DNA of 57,118 bases, from positions 158,123 to 215,240 of the forward strand of contig NZ_LMHM01000012.1 in the NCBI RefSeq assembly GCF_001427785.1, read 5' to 3'. Shown here piece after piece: positions 34,643-43,240 of the stretch. The notes beneath the pieces were generated by a model that saw only the letters and a list, made by a program, of their open reading frames with translations, was not told the origin of the DNA and did no database searches. The translations under genes and the position numbers were made by a program. Source of the stretch: Lysobacter sp. Root690 (GTDB lineage Bacteria > Pseudomonadota > Gammaproteobacteria > Xanthomonadales > Xanthomonadaceae). Numbering within the stretch: the first letter of the stretch is position 1; each line of letters begins with the position of its first letter.

Positions 34643-35341
34643 TTACCCCGCGTCCAACCCCTGTGCCCCCACCGAACGCAAATACCCGTGTAAACCGCGC
34701 TCGCGGGTTTCGACGAACGCCTCGCCGGTCGCGGCGTACTCGACGATGCGATCGGGACGGAAGCTGCGGAAGTCATCGCGCAGTCGGCACCATGCGCCCA
34801 GGGTCCAGCTGCCGCCCCAGAACGACAGGCACAGCGGTTCGATGTCGCGTTCGCTCGCTCGCGCTTCGCCGTCGCGGTACAGCAATCGCAGTACGCGTTG
34901 CTCCAGCACCGCGCCGTGCAACGCATCGATCAGACCGCTGGATTCGATCCGGTTGTCCAGTTGCGGCGCGAAGATCCGCGTGCGTTCGCTGCGCGCGCGC
35001 AGCTCCGGCGGCAGCACCGCTTCGATCTTCAGCAGGGCCGCGGTCGCGCCGCGGCCCAGGCGCTCGCCGCCGAAGGCGCGCACGAAACGGCTGCCGACCA
35101 CCAGGGCTTCGAGCTCGTCGGGACTGAACATCAGCGGCGGGATGTCCGCGCCCTTGCGCAGCAGATAACCGACCCCGGCCTCGCCTTCGATCGGCACGCC
35201 GGAGCGTTGCAGGTCGGCGACGTCGCGGTAGATCGTGCGCAGCGACACTTCCAGGGTCTGCGCCAACTGCTGGGCGGTGATCGCATGGCGGCGGCCGCGC
35301 AAGGCATGGATCAGCAGGAACAGTCGGTCGGCGCGGCGCAT
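34643..35341 (-). CDS. YafY-type HTH and WYL-domain transcriptional regulator
   Basis: 232 aa. The N-terminal DeoR-like winged helix reads MRRADRLFLLIHALRGRRHA with QLAQTLEVSLRTIYRDVADL. The WYL domain follows, with ALHGAVLEQRVLRLLYRDGE, the LSFWGGSWTLGAWCRLRDDFRSFRPDRI strand set and a terminal helix. WYL regulators bind small ligands or nucleic acids. It is 109 bp downstream of the NIPSNAP gene on the same strand and may control that cluster, as such regulators often sit beside small enzymes they regulate. Confidence 0.9.
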   Translation of the reverse strand: MRRADRLFLLIHALRGRRHAITAQQLAQTLEVSLRTIYRDVADLQRSGVPIEGEAGVGYLLRKGADIPPLMFSPDELEALVVGSRFVRAFGGERLGRGATAALLKIEAVLPPELRARSERTRIFAPQLDNRIESSGLIDALHGAVLEQRVLRLLYRDGEARASERDIEPLCLSFWGGSWTLGAWCRLRDDFRSFRPDRIVEYAATGEAFVETRERGLHGYLRSVGAQGLDAG

Positions 35342-35450
35342 GCGGCATGATCCCGCGCCGCGCGCGCCGGCTCAAGCGCTGTCGTGCGCTCGTCCCAGTC
35401 CATCGCGGCCCCGTTACGGCGCGCGGAGCGTCGCAACACCCGCCGCGCGC

Positions 35451-36695
35451 TCATCCGCGCAACTCCGAACGCGCGGTCGGCGACAGACGCAGCCATTGCG
35501 GCGCCTGCTTGAGATCGCCGAGCAAGGCGTCGGCGAGCAGCGCGCGCCAACGCGGATCGGCCTGCACGCGCGCGATGCCATCGGCATCGGCGTGACCGGC
35601 GAACCACACCAGCACCGACTCGCCCTCGCGCACCGGCAGGCGCGCGAATCCGTTCGGCGAGGGATCGGTCACGTACACACCGTGCAAGCGTGCGCCGTGT
35701 TCGCTCAGCAACGGGGCGAAACGCTGGCGGAACACCTCGGTGAACCCGTCCTGCGCCGACGCATTCAAGGCGCAGATGCCGATCGTGACCACCGCATCGG
35801 ACGGCGCGCGGCTGCCGAGCGGTTCGCGCGCCCGCGCCGCGGCCGCGAATCCCGCGCCCGACCATGCAGGCTTGAGCATCAGCACATCGTCGTTGTCGAG
35901 CAAGGTTGCATTGGCCGCGTCGCGATGACGCTTCCAGGTCGGCCCGAAGTAGAACGCACTCAACGACGCAGCGCGCAACGCCTGATTCGGAAACCCGCGC
36001 ACCCAGGTGTAGCGGTCGTCGTGGTCGAGATCGCGAAACTGGCCAATGACGTGCATGCCGACCGCTTCCTGCGATTCGATGAATTGATTTTCGAACAACT
36101 CGATCAGGTCGTCGCGACGGCCCGGTTGCATGCGGTACTGACGCAGTTCGATCACCGCGTCCTCATGCAGCAGGCGGCCGTGTTCGTCGCTGCGACGCAT
36201 CCACATATGCCAGTTGGTTTCCCAACTGTTGCCGCCATCGGCGGAGAACTCCTGATGCCAGTGCGCGGTGTTGGCGCTGATGTCGCTCCAGACGAAGCGC
36301 GCCATCACCGGGCGCCCCTCGTGTTCCAGTTCGCCGCTGAATACCCCGCGCAAAGCGCCGTTGTCGCGCTCGAAACCGCCGCGGACCGGCGGTTCGAGCA
36401 CGCCGTCGTGATTGCCGGCCCACCAGATGCTCCACTGCCGCTGTTCGATATTGAACAGACGCAAGGTCATGCCCTGGAAGGTGTCGTGCGCGCCGGGCCG
36501 GTTCCAGTCGCTGAGGAAGGCGTCGACGTTGCCCAGGCCGCCGAGCACCGGCTCGCAGGTCTGCTGCGCGGGGAAAATCTCCCAGTCGTCCGAGCCCGCC
36601 AGACGCTGGGTCAGGCGTTCGTTGTGCACTTGCCAGCGGCCGTGCAGGAAATCGAAATCGTGGCGGCCGTCGTGGCGCGCGCTGGGGTCGTTCAT
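35451..36695 (-). CDS. two-domain NIPSNAP protein
   Basis: 414 aa from the ATG at 36695. The N-terminal domain (about 8-150, HDFDFLHGRWQVHNERL, VLGGLGNVDAFL, QWSIWWAGNHDGVLEPP) matches the neighbouring gene at 36734-37333 almost throughout. The second half is NIPSNAP-like: AVIELRQYRMQPGRRDDLIE, QFRDLDHDDRYTWVRGFP, then another ferredoxin-like half. NIPSNAP proteins are dimeric alpha/beta-barrel proteins of unclear role. No signal peptide. The gene starts 38 bp after the neighbour, so the two are co-transcribed. Confidence 0.8.
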   Translation of the reverse strand: MNDPSARHDGRHDFDFLHGRWQVHNERLTQRLAGSDDWEIFPAQQTCEPVLGGLGNVDAFLSDWNRPGAHDTFQGMTLRLFNIEQRQWSIWWAGNHDGVLEPPVRGGFERDNGALRGVFSGELEHEGRPVMARFVWSDISANTAHWHQEFSADGGNSWETNWHMWMRRSDEHGRLLHEDAVIELRQYRMQPGRRDDLIELFENQFIESQEAVGMHVIGQFRDLDHDDRYTWVRGFPNQALRAASLSAFYFGPTWKRHRDAANATLLDNDDVLMLKPAWSGAGFAAAARAREPLGSRAPSDAVVTIGICALNASAQDGFTEVFRQRFAPLLSEHGARLHGVYVTDPSPNGFARLPVREGESVLVWFAGHADADGIARVQADPRWRALLADALLGDLKQAPQWLRLSPTARSELRG

Positions 36696-36733
36696 GGCGT
36701 CGGTCTCGTGGCGATGCGGTGGGTCGGGGTGGC

Positions 36734-37333
36734 TCATGCGATCCGGGTCATCTGCATGACCCAGTTGGTTTCCCAACTGCGGCCGCCGTCGGGCGACAAC
36801 GCCTGCTCCCAGTGCACGCTGTCGGCCTGGATCCGCGACCAGGTGGCGCGCGAGGGCAACATCGCGCCGTCGTGCGCTTCCAGCCCTTCGAACACACCGA
36901 CGCCGTCGCGGAAGCCGCCGGTCAACGGCGCTTCGAGCACGCCGTCGCGGTCGCTGGCCCAGTACACCTGCCACTGCCGGGTCCGCGGCTGGTACAGGCG
37001 CAGGGCGAAGCCTTCGATGCCGCCGTTCCAGTCGGTGAGGTAGCGATCGACGCTGCCCAGACCGCCGAGCACCGGCCGGCATTCGTCCGTGGCGTCGAAT
37101 TCGATCCAGTCATTGCTGCCGGCCAGGCGCTTGGCCAGGCGGCGGTTGTGGACTTTCCAGCGGCCGAAATAGAAATCGAAGTCGTGGCGGCCGTCGCTGG
37201 CCGCGGGGTTGGCATCAGCGGCGGCTTGGCCGGCGGCGGCCGGGATCGGCGCCGCGGCGTGCAGGCGCGAGGCCAGGGCGGCGATGGGCGCGCCGGCGCT
37301 CAATTGCAGGATTGTTCGTCGTTGCCGGTCCAT
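36734..37333 (-). CDS. exported paralogue of the NIPSNAP N-terminal domain
   Basis: 199 aa from the ATG at 37333; a GTG 15 bp earlier is an alternative. The N-terminus DRQRRTILQLSAGAPIAALA resembles a Tat/Sec-type leader with a basic start. From about residue 50 it repeats the neighbour's first domain: GRHDFDFYFGRWKVHNRRLA, VLGGLGSVDRYLTDWN, RQWQVYWASDRDGVLEAP and SWETNWVMQMTRI. It is an exported counterpart of a cytoplasmic domain next door, so it probably arose by tandem duplication. Function unknown. Confidence 0.75.
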   Translation of the reverse strand: MDRQRRTILQLSAGAPIAALASRLHAAAPIPAAAGQAAADANPAASDGRHDFDFYFGRWKVHNRRLAKRLAGSNDWIEFDATDECRPVLGGLGSVDRYLTDWNGGIEGFALRLYQPRTRQWQVYWASDRDGVLEAPLTGGFRDGVGVFEGLEAHDGAMLPSRATWSRIQADSVHWEQALSPDGGRSWETNWVMQMTRIA

Positions 37334-37459
37334 CGCGCGCTCCCCCACCGTGCCGATTGCACGCAGGCATGGTGGGCGGGGGCTGCTGCCAGCTTGTTGT
37401 CAGTAGGGATGGATGGGTAGGCGAAATCGCAACGTTGGGACAACGTCGCGCTTGCGGCT

Positions 37460-37631
37460 AAAAGCGAATCCCCCCTAACCCCCCTTTTCCAAAGGGACGG
37501 GTCGCGGTGGTGCCTCAGCTCATCTGTTTTCAATCAGTGCAGGTGCGCAGCGCCGGCCGTTGGGCTTGGACTCTGCTGTTCAGTCCCGTCCCGTCCCTTT
37601 GCAAAAGGGAGGTTAGGGGGATTCGCTTTTG
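37460..37631. repeat. family C inverted pair
   Basis: AAAAGCGAATCCCCCC with a CCCCTTTTCCAAAGGG palindrome (37460-37500) faces CCCTTTGCAAAAGGG with GGGGGATTCGCTTTT (37590-37631). The two arms of about 40 bp form a MITE-like inverted pair about 172 bp long. Confidence 0.85.
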
Positions 37632-37642
37632 GCGCCAGATCG

Positions 37643-39187
37643 CTACGCCACCACCGGCGCAGCCGGAAACCGCACACACACCTCAAACCCGCGCCCCGGA
37701 CCGCGCGGGTCCTCGGCCCCGCGCTCCAGTCCCAGCCCGCATTCGATCTTCGCGCCATGGGTCTGGGCGATCCGCGCCACCAGCGACAGACCGATGCCGC
37801 TGCCGCCCTCGGGGCTGCCGGGCGCGCGATAGAAACGGTCGAAGATGCGCTCGCAATCCTCCGGCGCCACGCCGATGCCGTTGTCGGCCACGCGCAGCAC
37901 CACCGTGCCGTCGGCTTCGGCCGTGCACGCCACCGCGACCTGGCCGTCGGCGCCGGCATGACGCACCGCGTTGTCGATCAAGTTGCGCAGCAGGATGCCG
38001 AGCTGATCGACATCGCCTAGCAATCGCGCCGGACCGGCGCGCAGGCTGATGCGCTGGCGACGTTCGCGCGCGAGGGTTTCGAAATCGCGGATCACCAGCA
38101 CGATCAGATCGGACAGATCCAGCGGCGCCAGCCGCACCGTCTCCGCGCCGGCATCGAGCCGGGCCAGGTCCAGCAACTGCTCCGACAAGCGCGCGCTGCG
38201 CTGCACGCCAGCGTTGAGCCGCAGCAACGCGGCGTTCTTCTCTTCCAAGGTCGTCGCGCGCAGCGCCAGTTCGGCATGGGTGCTGAGCACCGCCAGCGGC
38301 GTGCGCAACTCGTGCGCGGCGTCGGAGATGAAGCGGCGCTCGTGCTGGACCGCGGCGTCGACGCGTTCGAGCTGATCGTTGAACGCATCGACCAGCGGCC
38401 GGAATTCGGCCGGCAGGGCCTGGGTCGGCAACGGCGTGAGGTCCAGCGGCGGGCGGCCCTTCAAGGTGTCGCGCAAGGCGGTGATCGGCCGCAACGACAT
38501 GCCGATCACCTTCCACGTCGCCAGCCCGAACAACACCAGGATCAAGGCCGCGGCGAGCAGGCTGCCGACGATCCAGCCCTGCAGCTCCTTGATCGCCATG
38601 CGCTTGGTGCGGCCGACCTGCACGATCAGGCCGCGGCGCGCATCGCTGAGCGTATACACCTGCCAACGCTCGCCATCGATCATACGCCGGGCGAAGCCGT
38701 CCTTGAACGCGGGGTTCAACGGCTGCAGCGGCGCCGCCGCGGAATACACCACGTTGCGACCCTGCGCCCAGACCTGAAAGCTCATTTTCTGATCGGCCGA
38801 GACCGGCACGGTGGCGCGCTTGGGGTCGCGCGAGGGCAGCCGCTCCAATCCTTCGGGCATCGACGCGAGCACTTGTTCGGCGATCTCGCGCAGTGAGTTG
38901 TCGAGCATCCCGGAATGTTCGCGGCTGAGCTGCCACACCTGGCAGGCCAGCCATACAAACCATGCCAGCAACACGGTCTTGAGCAGCACCCAGGTCAGGG
39001 TCCAGCGCAGCGAACGGCCGCCGTCGAAGCTGTGGTGACGGGCATTGTGGCGCTCGTGCCAGGCGCGGTGGCGCGCGTCGAGTTCGCACCAGCGCGCGCG
39101 CCAGCTTTCCTCGTGTTCGCTCGCCGAAGGCGCGCGCGTATCGGCGTCGTTGCTCGCCGGCGTGTCGCCGCCGCCGATCGCGCTCAT
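37643..39187 (-). CDS. QseC/PmrB-type sensor histidine kinase
   Basis: 514 aa. Two membrane helices (about 60-85 and 200-225) flank a periplasmic sensor of about 110 residues. A HAMP-like linker leads to the HisKA motif FISDAAHELRTPLAVLSTHAEL, with the phosphate-accepting His, and an HATPase domain with NLIDNAVRHAG, VVLRVADNGIGVAPED and GGSGIGLSLVARIA. The start overlaps the response-regulator stop (ATGA, 4 bp). The polar N-terminal 40 residues are cytoplasmic. Target of the pair is probably envelope genes, judged by the PmrA-type box. Confidence 0.92.
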   Translation of the reverse strand: MSAIGGGDTPASNDADTRAPSASEHEESWRARWCELDARHRAWHERHNARHHSFDGGRSLRWTLTWVLLKTVLLAWFVWLACQVWQLSREHSGMLDNSLREIAEQVLASMPEGLERLPSRDPKRATVPVSADQKMSFQVWAQGRNVVYSAAAPLQPLNPAFKDGFARRMIDGERWQVYTLSDARRGLIVQVGRTKRMAIKELQGWIVGSLLAAALILVLFGLATWKVIGMSLRPITALRDTLKGRPPLDLTPLPTQALPAEFRPLVDAFNDQLERVDAAVQHERRFISDAAHELRTPLAVLSTHAELALRATTLEEKNAALLRLNAGVQRSARLSEQLLDLARLDAGAETVRLAPLDLSDLIVLVIRDFETLARERRQRISLRAGPARLLGDVDQLGILLRNLIDNAVRHAGADGQVAVACTAEADGTVVLRVADNGIGVAPEDCERIFDRFYRAPGSPEGGSGIGLSLVARIAQTHGAKIECGLGLERGAEDPRGPGRGFEVCVRFPAAPVVA

Positions 39188-39849
39188 GCCGACACTCCGC
39201 CGATGCGATAGCCGTAACCGTGCACGGTCACGATCAATTGCTCGCCGAGTTTACGCCGCAGCTGATGCACGTACACCGCGATGGTGTTGCTTTCGATCGT
39301 GCCGGAGCTGCCGTACACCGATTCTTCCAATTGCTCGCGCGTGACCACCCGGCCCTGGCGTTCGAGCAGCAGCATCAGGGTGCGAAATTCATGGCCGCTG
39401 AGCGCGACCGGCTCGCCGTCGCGGGTCACCAGCCGCCGCGCCGGATCGAGCACCACGGTGCCGCAGCTGAGCACCGGCGACACCCGACCCTGGCTGCGCC
39501 GCATCACCGCGCGCAGACGCGCGCACAGTTCGTCGAGCTGAAAGGGTTTGACGATGTAGTCGTCGGCGCCGGCATCGAGCCCGGCGATGCGTTCGCTGAG
39601 CTTGTCGCGCGCGGTCACGATCAACACCGGAGTGGCGTCGTAGCGGTTGCGCAGGGTCGCCAGCACGCCCAGGCCGGAGCCGCCGGGCAGGCCGACGTCG
39701 AGCACCACCGCATCGAAGTTGTGATCGACCAGCGCGGTCTTGGCCAACGGCGCGTCGGCGACCCACTCCACGCACCAACCGTCGTGGGTGAGTCCCGCGC
39801 GCACCGCTTCGGCCAGCATCGCGTCGTCTTCCACCAACAAAATGTTCAT
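39184..39849 (-). CDS. OmpR/PhoB-family response regulator (PmrA/QseB-like)
   Basis: 221 aa from the ATG at 39849. The receiver has MNILLVEDDAMLAEAV, phosphoacceptor AVVLDVGLPGGSG, Thr in VLIVTARDK and Lys in YIVKPFQLDELCARL. The winged-helix output domain ends with NTIAVYVHQLRRKLGEQLIV and GYGYRIGG. It is translationally coupled to the kinase. A perfect YTTAAK-N5-YTTAAK box lies 54 bp before the start, so autoregulation is likely. Confidence 0.94.
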   Translation of the reverse strand: MNILLVEDDAMLAEAVRAGLTHDGWCVEWVADAPLAKTALVDHNFDAVVLDVGLPGGSGLGVLATLRNRYDATPVLIVTARDKLSERIAGLDAGADDYIVKPFQLDELCARLRAVMRRSQGRVSPVLSCGTVVLDPARRLVTRDGEPVALSGHEFRTLMLLLERQGRVVTREQLEESVYGSSGTIESNTIAVYVHQLRRKLGEQLIVTVHGYGYRIGGVSA

Positions 39850-39902
39850 ACCTGGTACTGCGTCACCTGGTCGCATCGTCGTTTGCACAATGCCCACGCA
39901 CG

Positions 39903-39919
39903 ATTAAAAACTTCTTAAA
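39903..39919 (-). promoter_or_regulatory. PmrA-type box upstream of the response regulator
   Basis: On the minus strand TTTAAG-AAGTT-TTTAAT, which fits YTTAAK-N5-YTTAAK at all 12 defined positions. It is in the promoter region of the regulator gene at 39849. Confidence 0.6.
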
Positions 39920-40145
39920 GGCCGGCGCGCACGATGGCCCGCATGCTCGCTCCCATCCCGTCGCCATGACCGTTGCCCACCGCCGCCGCCGCGCGGGCGC
40001 GAATCGGCCGGCCCGGGCCTCGCCATCGGTCCGCGGCGTCGATGCTACGCCTGTGGCCGGCGCGCGGCCGTATCGGCGATCGACCCGGTCATGGCGCGTG
40101 TGCGCCGCAGCGCCTCTCCTTCCTCCCCTGTCCCGGACGTCCGCG

Positions 40146-40682
40146 ATGAATGCCCCGCTCGCCATATCCGAAACCGCCGCCATCCACCCCTTGCCCGCCC
40201 CCGGCCTGGTGGTGCGTCCCGTCGTCCGCGCCGATGCGCCGATCCTGATCGCCCTGTGCGACGAGCACGCCGGCAGCCGCGCGCTCGAGCGCCGTCCCTA
40301 CGGCCCGCCGCGCGCGCAGCCGCTGGAACTGCTGGAGGTGTTGTTCGAGCCGCCGTTCGGCGCCTGGGCCTGGATCGCCGAAATCGACGGCGCGGTGGTC
40401 GGCTACGCCAGCGCGACCGCCGGCTTTTCGATGCTCGAACGTGCCTACTGCCTGCACCTGGACGAGCCTTACCTGCGCGCGGCCGGCCGCGATCGCGGCG
40501 TGGAGACCGAACTGCTGCGCAATGCGCTCGACGCCGCCCAGCGCTTCGGCTGCCTCAACCTGCAATGCCAGTCGCCGGTGTGGAGCGAGGCCGCGCGCGA
40601 ACTCGACGCGCCGCTGCGCGCGGTGCGGATCGAAGCGGTGCGGTATGTGATGCGGATGGAGAGCGACGTCGTCGAGGCGTGA
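40146..40682 (+). CDS. GNAT-family N-acetyltransferase
   Basis: 178 aa from the ATG at 40146; the in-frame start at 39966 adds Arg-rich sequence typical of a non-coding shadow. GNAT folds transfer acetyl from acetyl-CoA. VVRPVVRADAPILIALCDEH is the first strand-helix, FGAWAWIAEIDGAVVGYASA the central strands, and AYCLHLDEPYLRAAGRDRGVE the acetyl-CoA loop, although the usual Q/RxxGxG/A is degenerate. FGCLNLQCQSPVWSEAA is the last helix-strand. Substrate unknown. Confidence 0.75.
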   Translation: MNAPLAISETAAIHPLPAPGLVVRPVVRADAPILIALCDEHAGSRALERRPYGPPRAQPLELLEVLFEPPFGAWAWIAEIDGAVVGYASATAGFSMLERAYCLHLDEPYLRAAGRDRGVETELLRNALDAAQRFGCLNLQCQSPVWSEAARELDAPLRAVRIEAVRYVMRMESDVVEA

Positions 40683-40724
40683 GCGATCGCGTTTTTAATG
40701 TTCCCGCGTAGCCACGCAATCTAC

Positions 40725-40811
40725 CTGCAGGAGCGGCGCGAACCGCGACCGCGGCCTCTCGGCGACGACGAAAGCGTGGTTTCGCGGTCGCGACTCGCGG
40801 CGCTCCTACAG
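40725..40811. repeat. family B palindromic repeat, copy 3
   Basis: 87 bp between CTGCAGGAGCGGCGC and GCGGCGCTCCTACAG. Inner arms CGAACCGCGACCGCG and CGCGGTCGCGACTCG. No extra module. Confidence 0.85.
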
Positions 40812-40842
40812 TCGCTTTCGGCCGCATTTGCAGCGTCTGGCG

Positions 40843-41961
40843 TTACTGATCGTCGATATCGCCATCGAACAGATCGGTCTGCAACATCGCCGCGTCCTCG
40901 TCTTCATCGACGAAACCCGACAAGCCCACGCCCACCAACCGGTACAAGGTCTGCGCCGGCAGATCGACGCGCGCGCGCAGGCCGCTGGCGAGGTCGGCCA
41001 GTTCGGCTTCGCCGCTCGGCGGGTGCGGCGCGGTCAGGCTGCGGGTCAGGATGCGGAAGTCCGAGGTCTTGAGCTTGAGCACCACGGTGCGCGCGATCCG
41101 CCCCGGGTTGCGCTGCAATTCGCGCTGATAACCGGCCCAGGTCTTGCCGGCGAGGCGGCGGATGTCGGCCTCGACCTCCGCCAGCGGCAGATCCCGCTCG
41201 AAGGTGTCTTCCGAGGAAATCTGCAGGGTCGGCCGCTCCGGTTCGACCGGGTGCTCGTCGATGCCGTGCGCCAGTTCGTGCAGGCGCCGGCCCCAGCGGC
41301 CGAAGCGCTGCTCCAGCGCCAGCGCGCCGAGCGCGCGCAGGTCGCTGACCACGCTCACGCCCAGCTCGGCGAGCTTGGCCTCCATGACCTTGCCCACGCC
41401 GGGCAAACGCCCGACCGGCAGCGGCGCCAGGAAGGCTTCGACCTGATGCGGCTTGACCACGAACAGACCATCGGGCTTGTTCCAGTCCGAGGCGATCTTG
41501 GCCACGAACTTGTTCGGCGCCACTCCGGCCGACGCGGTCAGCCGGGTCTCCTCGCGGATCGCGTCGCGGATCGCTTCGGCGGTCGCGGTCGCCGACGGCA
41601 GCCCGGTCTTGGTCGTGGTGACGTCCAGGTAGGCTTCGTCCAGCGACAATGGCTCGATCAGGTCGGTGTGGCGGGCGAAGATTTCGCGCACCTGGCGCGA
41701 GACCGCCTTGTAGCGCACGAAGTCCGGCGGCACGAACACCGCGTGCGGACACAGCCGTTCGGCGCGCACCGCCGGCATCGCCGAACGCACGCCGAACTTG
41801 CGCGCCTCGTAACTGGCCGCGCACACCACCGAGCGCGCGCCGCGCCACGCCACCACCACCGGCTGGCCGCGCAGTTCGGGCGCATCGCGTTGCTCCACCG
41901 ACGCGTAGAACGCGTCCATGTCGACATGCAGGATCTTGCGGCGGGACGCGGACTCGGGCAC
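40843..41961 (-). CDS. dinB: DNA polymerase IV
   Basis: 372 aa from a GTG at 41961, ten residues before the conserved ILHVDMDAFYASVEQRD. It is a Y-family translesion polymerase. The catalytic acids are in HVDMDAF and LSLDEAYLDVT. VVAWRGARSVVCAASYEARK, ASAGVAPNKFVAKIASDWNK and LPGVGKVMEAKLAELG (helix-hairpin-helix) follow in order, and the little-finger domain fills the last 130 residues. The C-terminus DLFDGDIDD recalls a clamp-binding tail. No clear LexA site was seen upstream. Confidence 0.94.
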   Translation of the reverse strand: MPESASRRKILHVDMDAFYASVEQRDAPELRGQPVVVAWRGARSVVCAASYEARKFGVRSAMPAVRAERLCPHAVFVPPDFVRYKAVSRQVREIFARHTDLIEPLSLDEAYLDVTTTKTGLPSATATAEAIRDAIREETRLTASAGVAPNKFVAKIASDWNKPDGLFVVKPHQVEAFLAPLPVGRLPGVGKVMEAKLAELGVSVVSDLRALGALALEQRFGRWGRRLHELAHGIDEHPVEPERPTLQISSEDTFERDLPLAEVEADIRRLAGKTWAGYQRELQRNPGRIARTVVLKLKTSDFRILTRSLTAPHPPSGEAELADLASGLRARVDLPAQTLYRLVGVGLSGFVDEDEDAAMLQTDLFDGDIDDQ

Positions 41962-42149
41962 ACGATCGGTGAAAGCTCGGGTGCGTGCATGGTAGCGCCT
42001 GGCCGCGCGGCGGCCGTTGCCGGCGCGGGTGGATTCGCGCCGGGTGCGGTCATGTCGCCTCGATCGCGTCGGGCGCCGGACGAACCCGCGCGCGACACAA
42101 TGCCGCGCGCGGGTGGAGACTCAAAAGCCCGGCCGCGCGGGCACCCGAG

Positions 42150-42647
42150 TCAGCGCGGAACCGGATACGCGGTGTAGAGCACCCAGCGCCGGTTGATGAA
42201 GCGCATCACCACGCGCACGGTATTGGTCTGGATTTCGCGACCGGCGGTGCATACGCCGGCGGCGTTGGCGGCGGTGCACTGGTACGAGAAGAACTGGATC
42301 GGCAGATCGCGCGCGGCCTCGGCGTCGGGCTGCGGATTCTGCGCGCAGTACAGCGGCGGGTTCTGCGCGGCCAAGGTGTTGTAGGCCTCGGTCCAGTCCT
42401 GCGCGTCGCGGAACAAGGTGCGGTTGTTCTGGGTGAAGCCCGGCGGCGGCACCTGGCCGCGGATGTGGGCGTTGAGGTGCCCGCCGTATTCGTTGTTCAT
42501 CAGCGGCGAGGACGAAATCTGCACGGTGTTGATGTTGGTGCAGGCGACCTGGGCGAACGCCGGCGCGGCGCACAGGGCCAGCGGAACGGCGAGCGCGGCG
42601 AGGGCGCGGCGGACGATGGGGACGCGACGCGAGACGGCGTGGATCAT
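42150..42647 (-). CDS. secreted hypothetical protein
   Basis: 165 aa from the ATG at 42647. Signal peptide of about 33 residues ends APAFAQ. The mature protein is small, with four cysteines (VACTN, LYCAQ, YQCTA, VCTAG), and finishes with a strand-rich segment NTVRVVMRFINRRWVLYTAY. It resembles no named family. It could be a periplasmic disulfide-bonded protein. Confidence 0.65.
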   Translation of the reverse strand: MIHAVSRRVPIVRRALAALAVPLALCAAPAFAQVACTNINTVQISSSPLMNNEYGGHLNAHIRGQVPPPGFTQNNRTLFRDAQDWTEAYNTLAAQNPPLYCAQNPQPDAEAARDLPIQFFSYQCTAANAAGVCTAGREIQTNTVRVVMRFINRRWVLYTAYPVPR

Positions 42648-43240
42648 GGCGAACTCCGGTTGGGAAATGGAAACACGAGGCGGGACCGGCGCGCGCTGCG
42701 AACCGGCCGGCCCGACGGAACGGATGCGGGTTGCCTGGAGAAACGCCTCGCGAGCGGATTCGTGAATCCGCGGCCGGCGCGGATGCGAATGGCGCGGCGA
42801 ATGCGTGGGCGACGAGCGTGCGCCGCCCATATCGGCTGATTTGCGATCGTCGAGAATGCGGCCGAAAGCGACGGTAGGAGCGACGCAAGTCGCGACCGCC
42901 AAACCTCGCTTGCGTCGTAGCCGAGAGGTCGCGGTCACGGCTTGCGTCGCTCCCACAGAGGGATTGCGTGACCCACGCGCGCAGCTGGCAAGCCGCGTGG
43001 TCTCGCTTCAGGCCGGCGACTATCGATGACGTCACAAGGGTCTCAGCGCCCGGAGCCGAGCGTCGCGATGACCGACGCTCGCGATCACCGGTCGCGATTT
43101 TCGTCGCGGTCGCGCCAGCGTCGCCCGACCCATGCGGCCATTCATCGAGCGCGCGAGCGCGATCGGATTGAACGAAACCTTCCCGAGCCGCGCGATGCCG
43201 CGCCCATTCACGGCCACGCCGACCCCGCGTTCTGACTGGC
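42648..43240. other. gene-poor gap with family B repeat
   Basis: 593 bp without a supported gene. It holds a family B repeat at 42874-42958 and a small hairpin, GCGGATTCGTGAATCCGC, near 42756. Arg-rich reading frames here look like composition noise. Confidence 0.5.
42874..42958. repeat. family B palindromic repeat, copy 4
   Basis: 85 bp between GTAGGAGCGACGCAAG and CTTGCGTCGCTCCCACAG. Arms AGTCGCGACCGCC and GAGGTCGCGGTCACGG are imperfect. Confidence 0.8.

Noticed and set aside
39966-40145. N-terminal extension of the GNAT protein
   Set aside because: The extra 60 residues are Arg-rich and match the composition of shadow frames; the ATG at 40146 begins a normal GNAT domain.
41962-42098. Extended dinB-like frame upstream
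   Set aside because: It is in a different frame from the polymerase and encodes only Arg/Ala-rich sequence.
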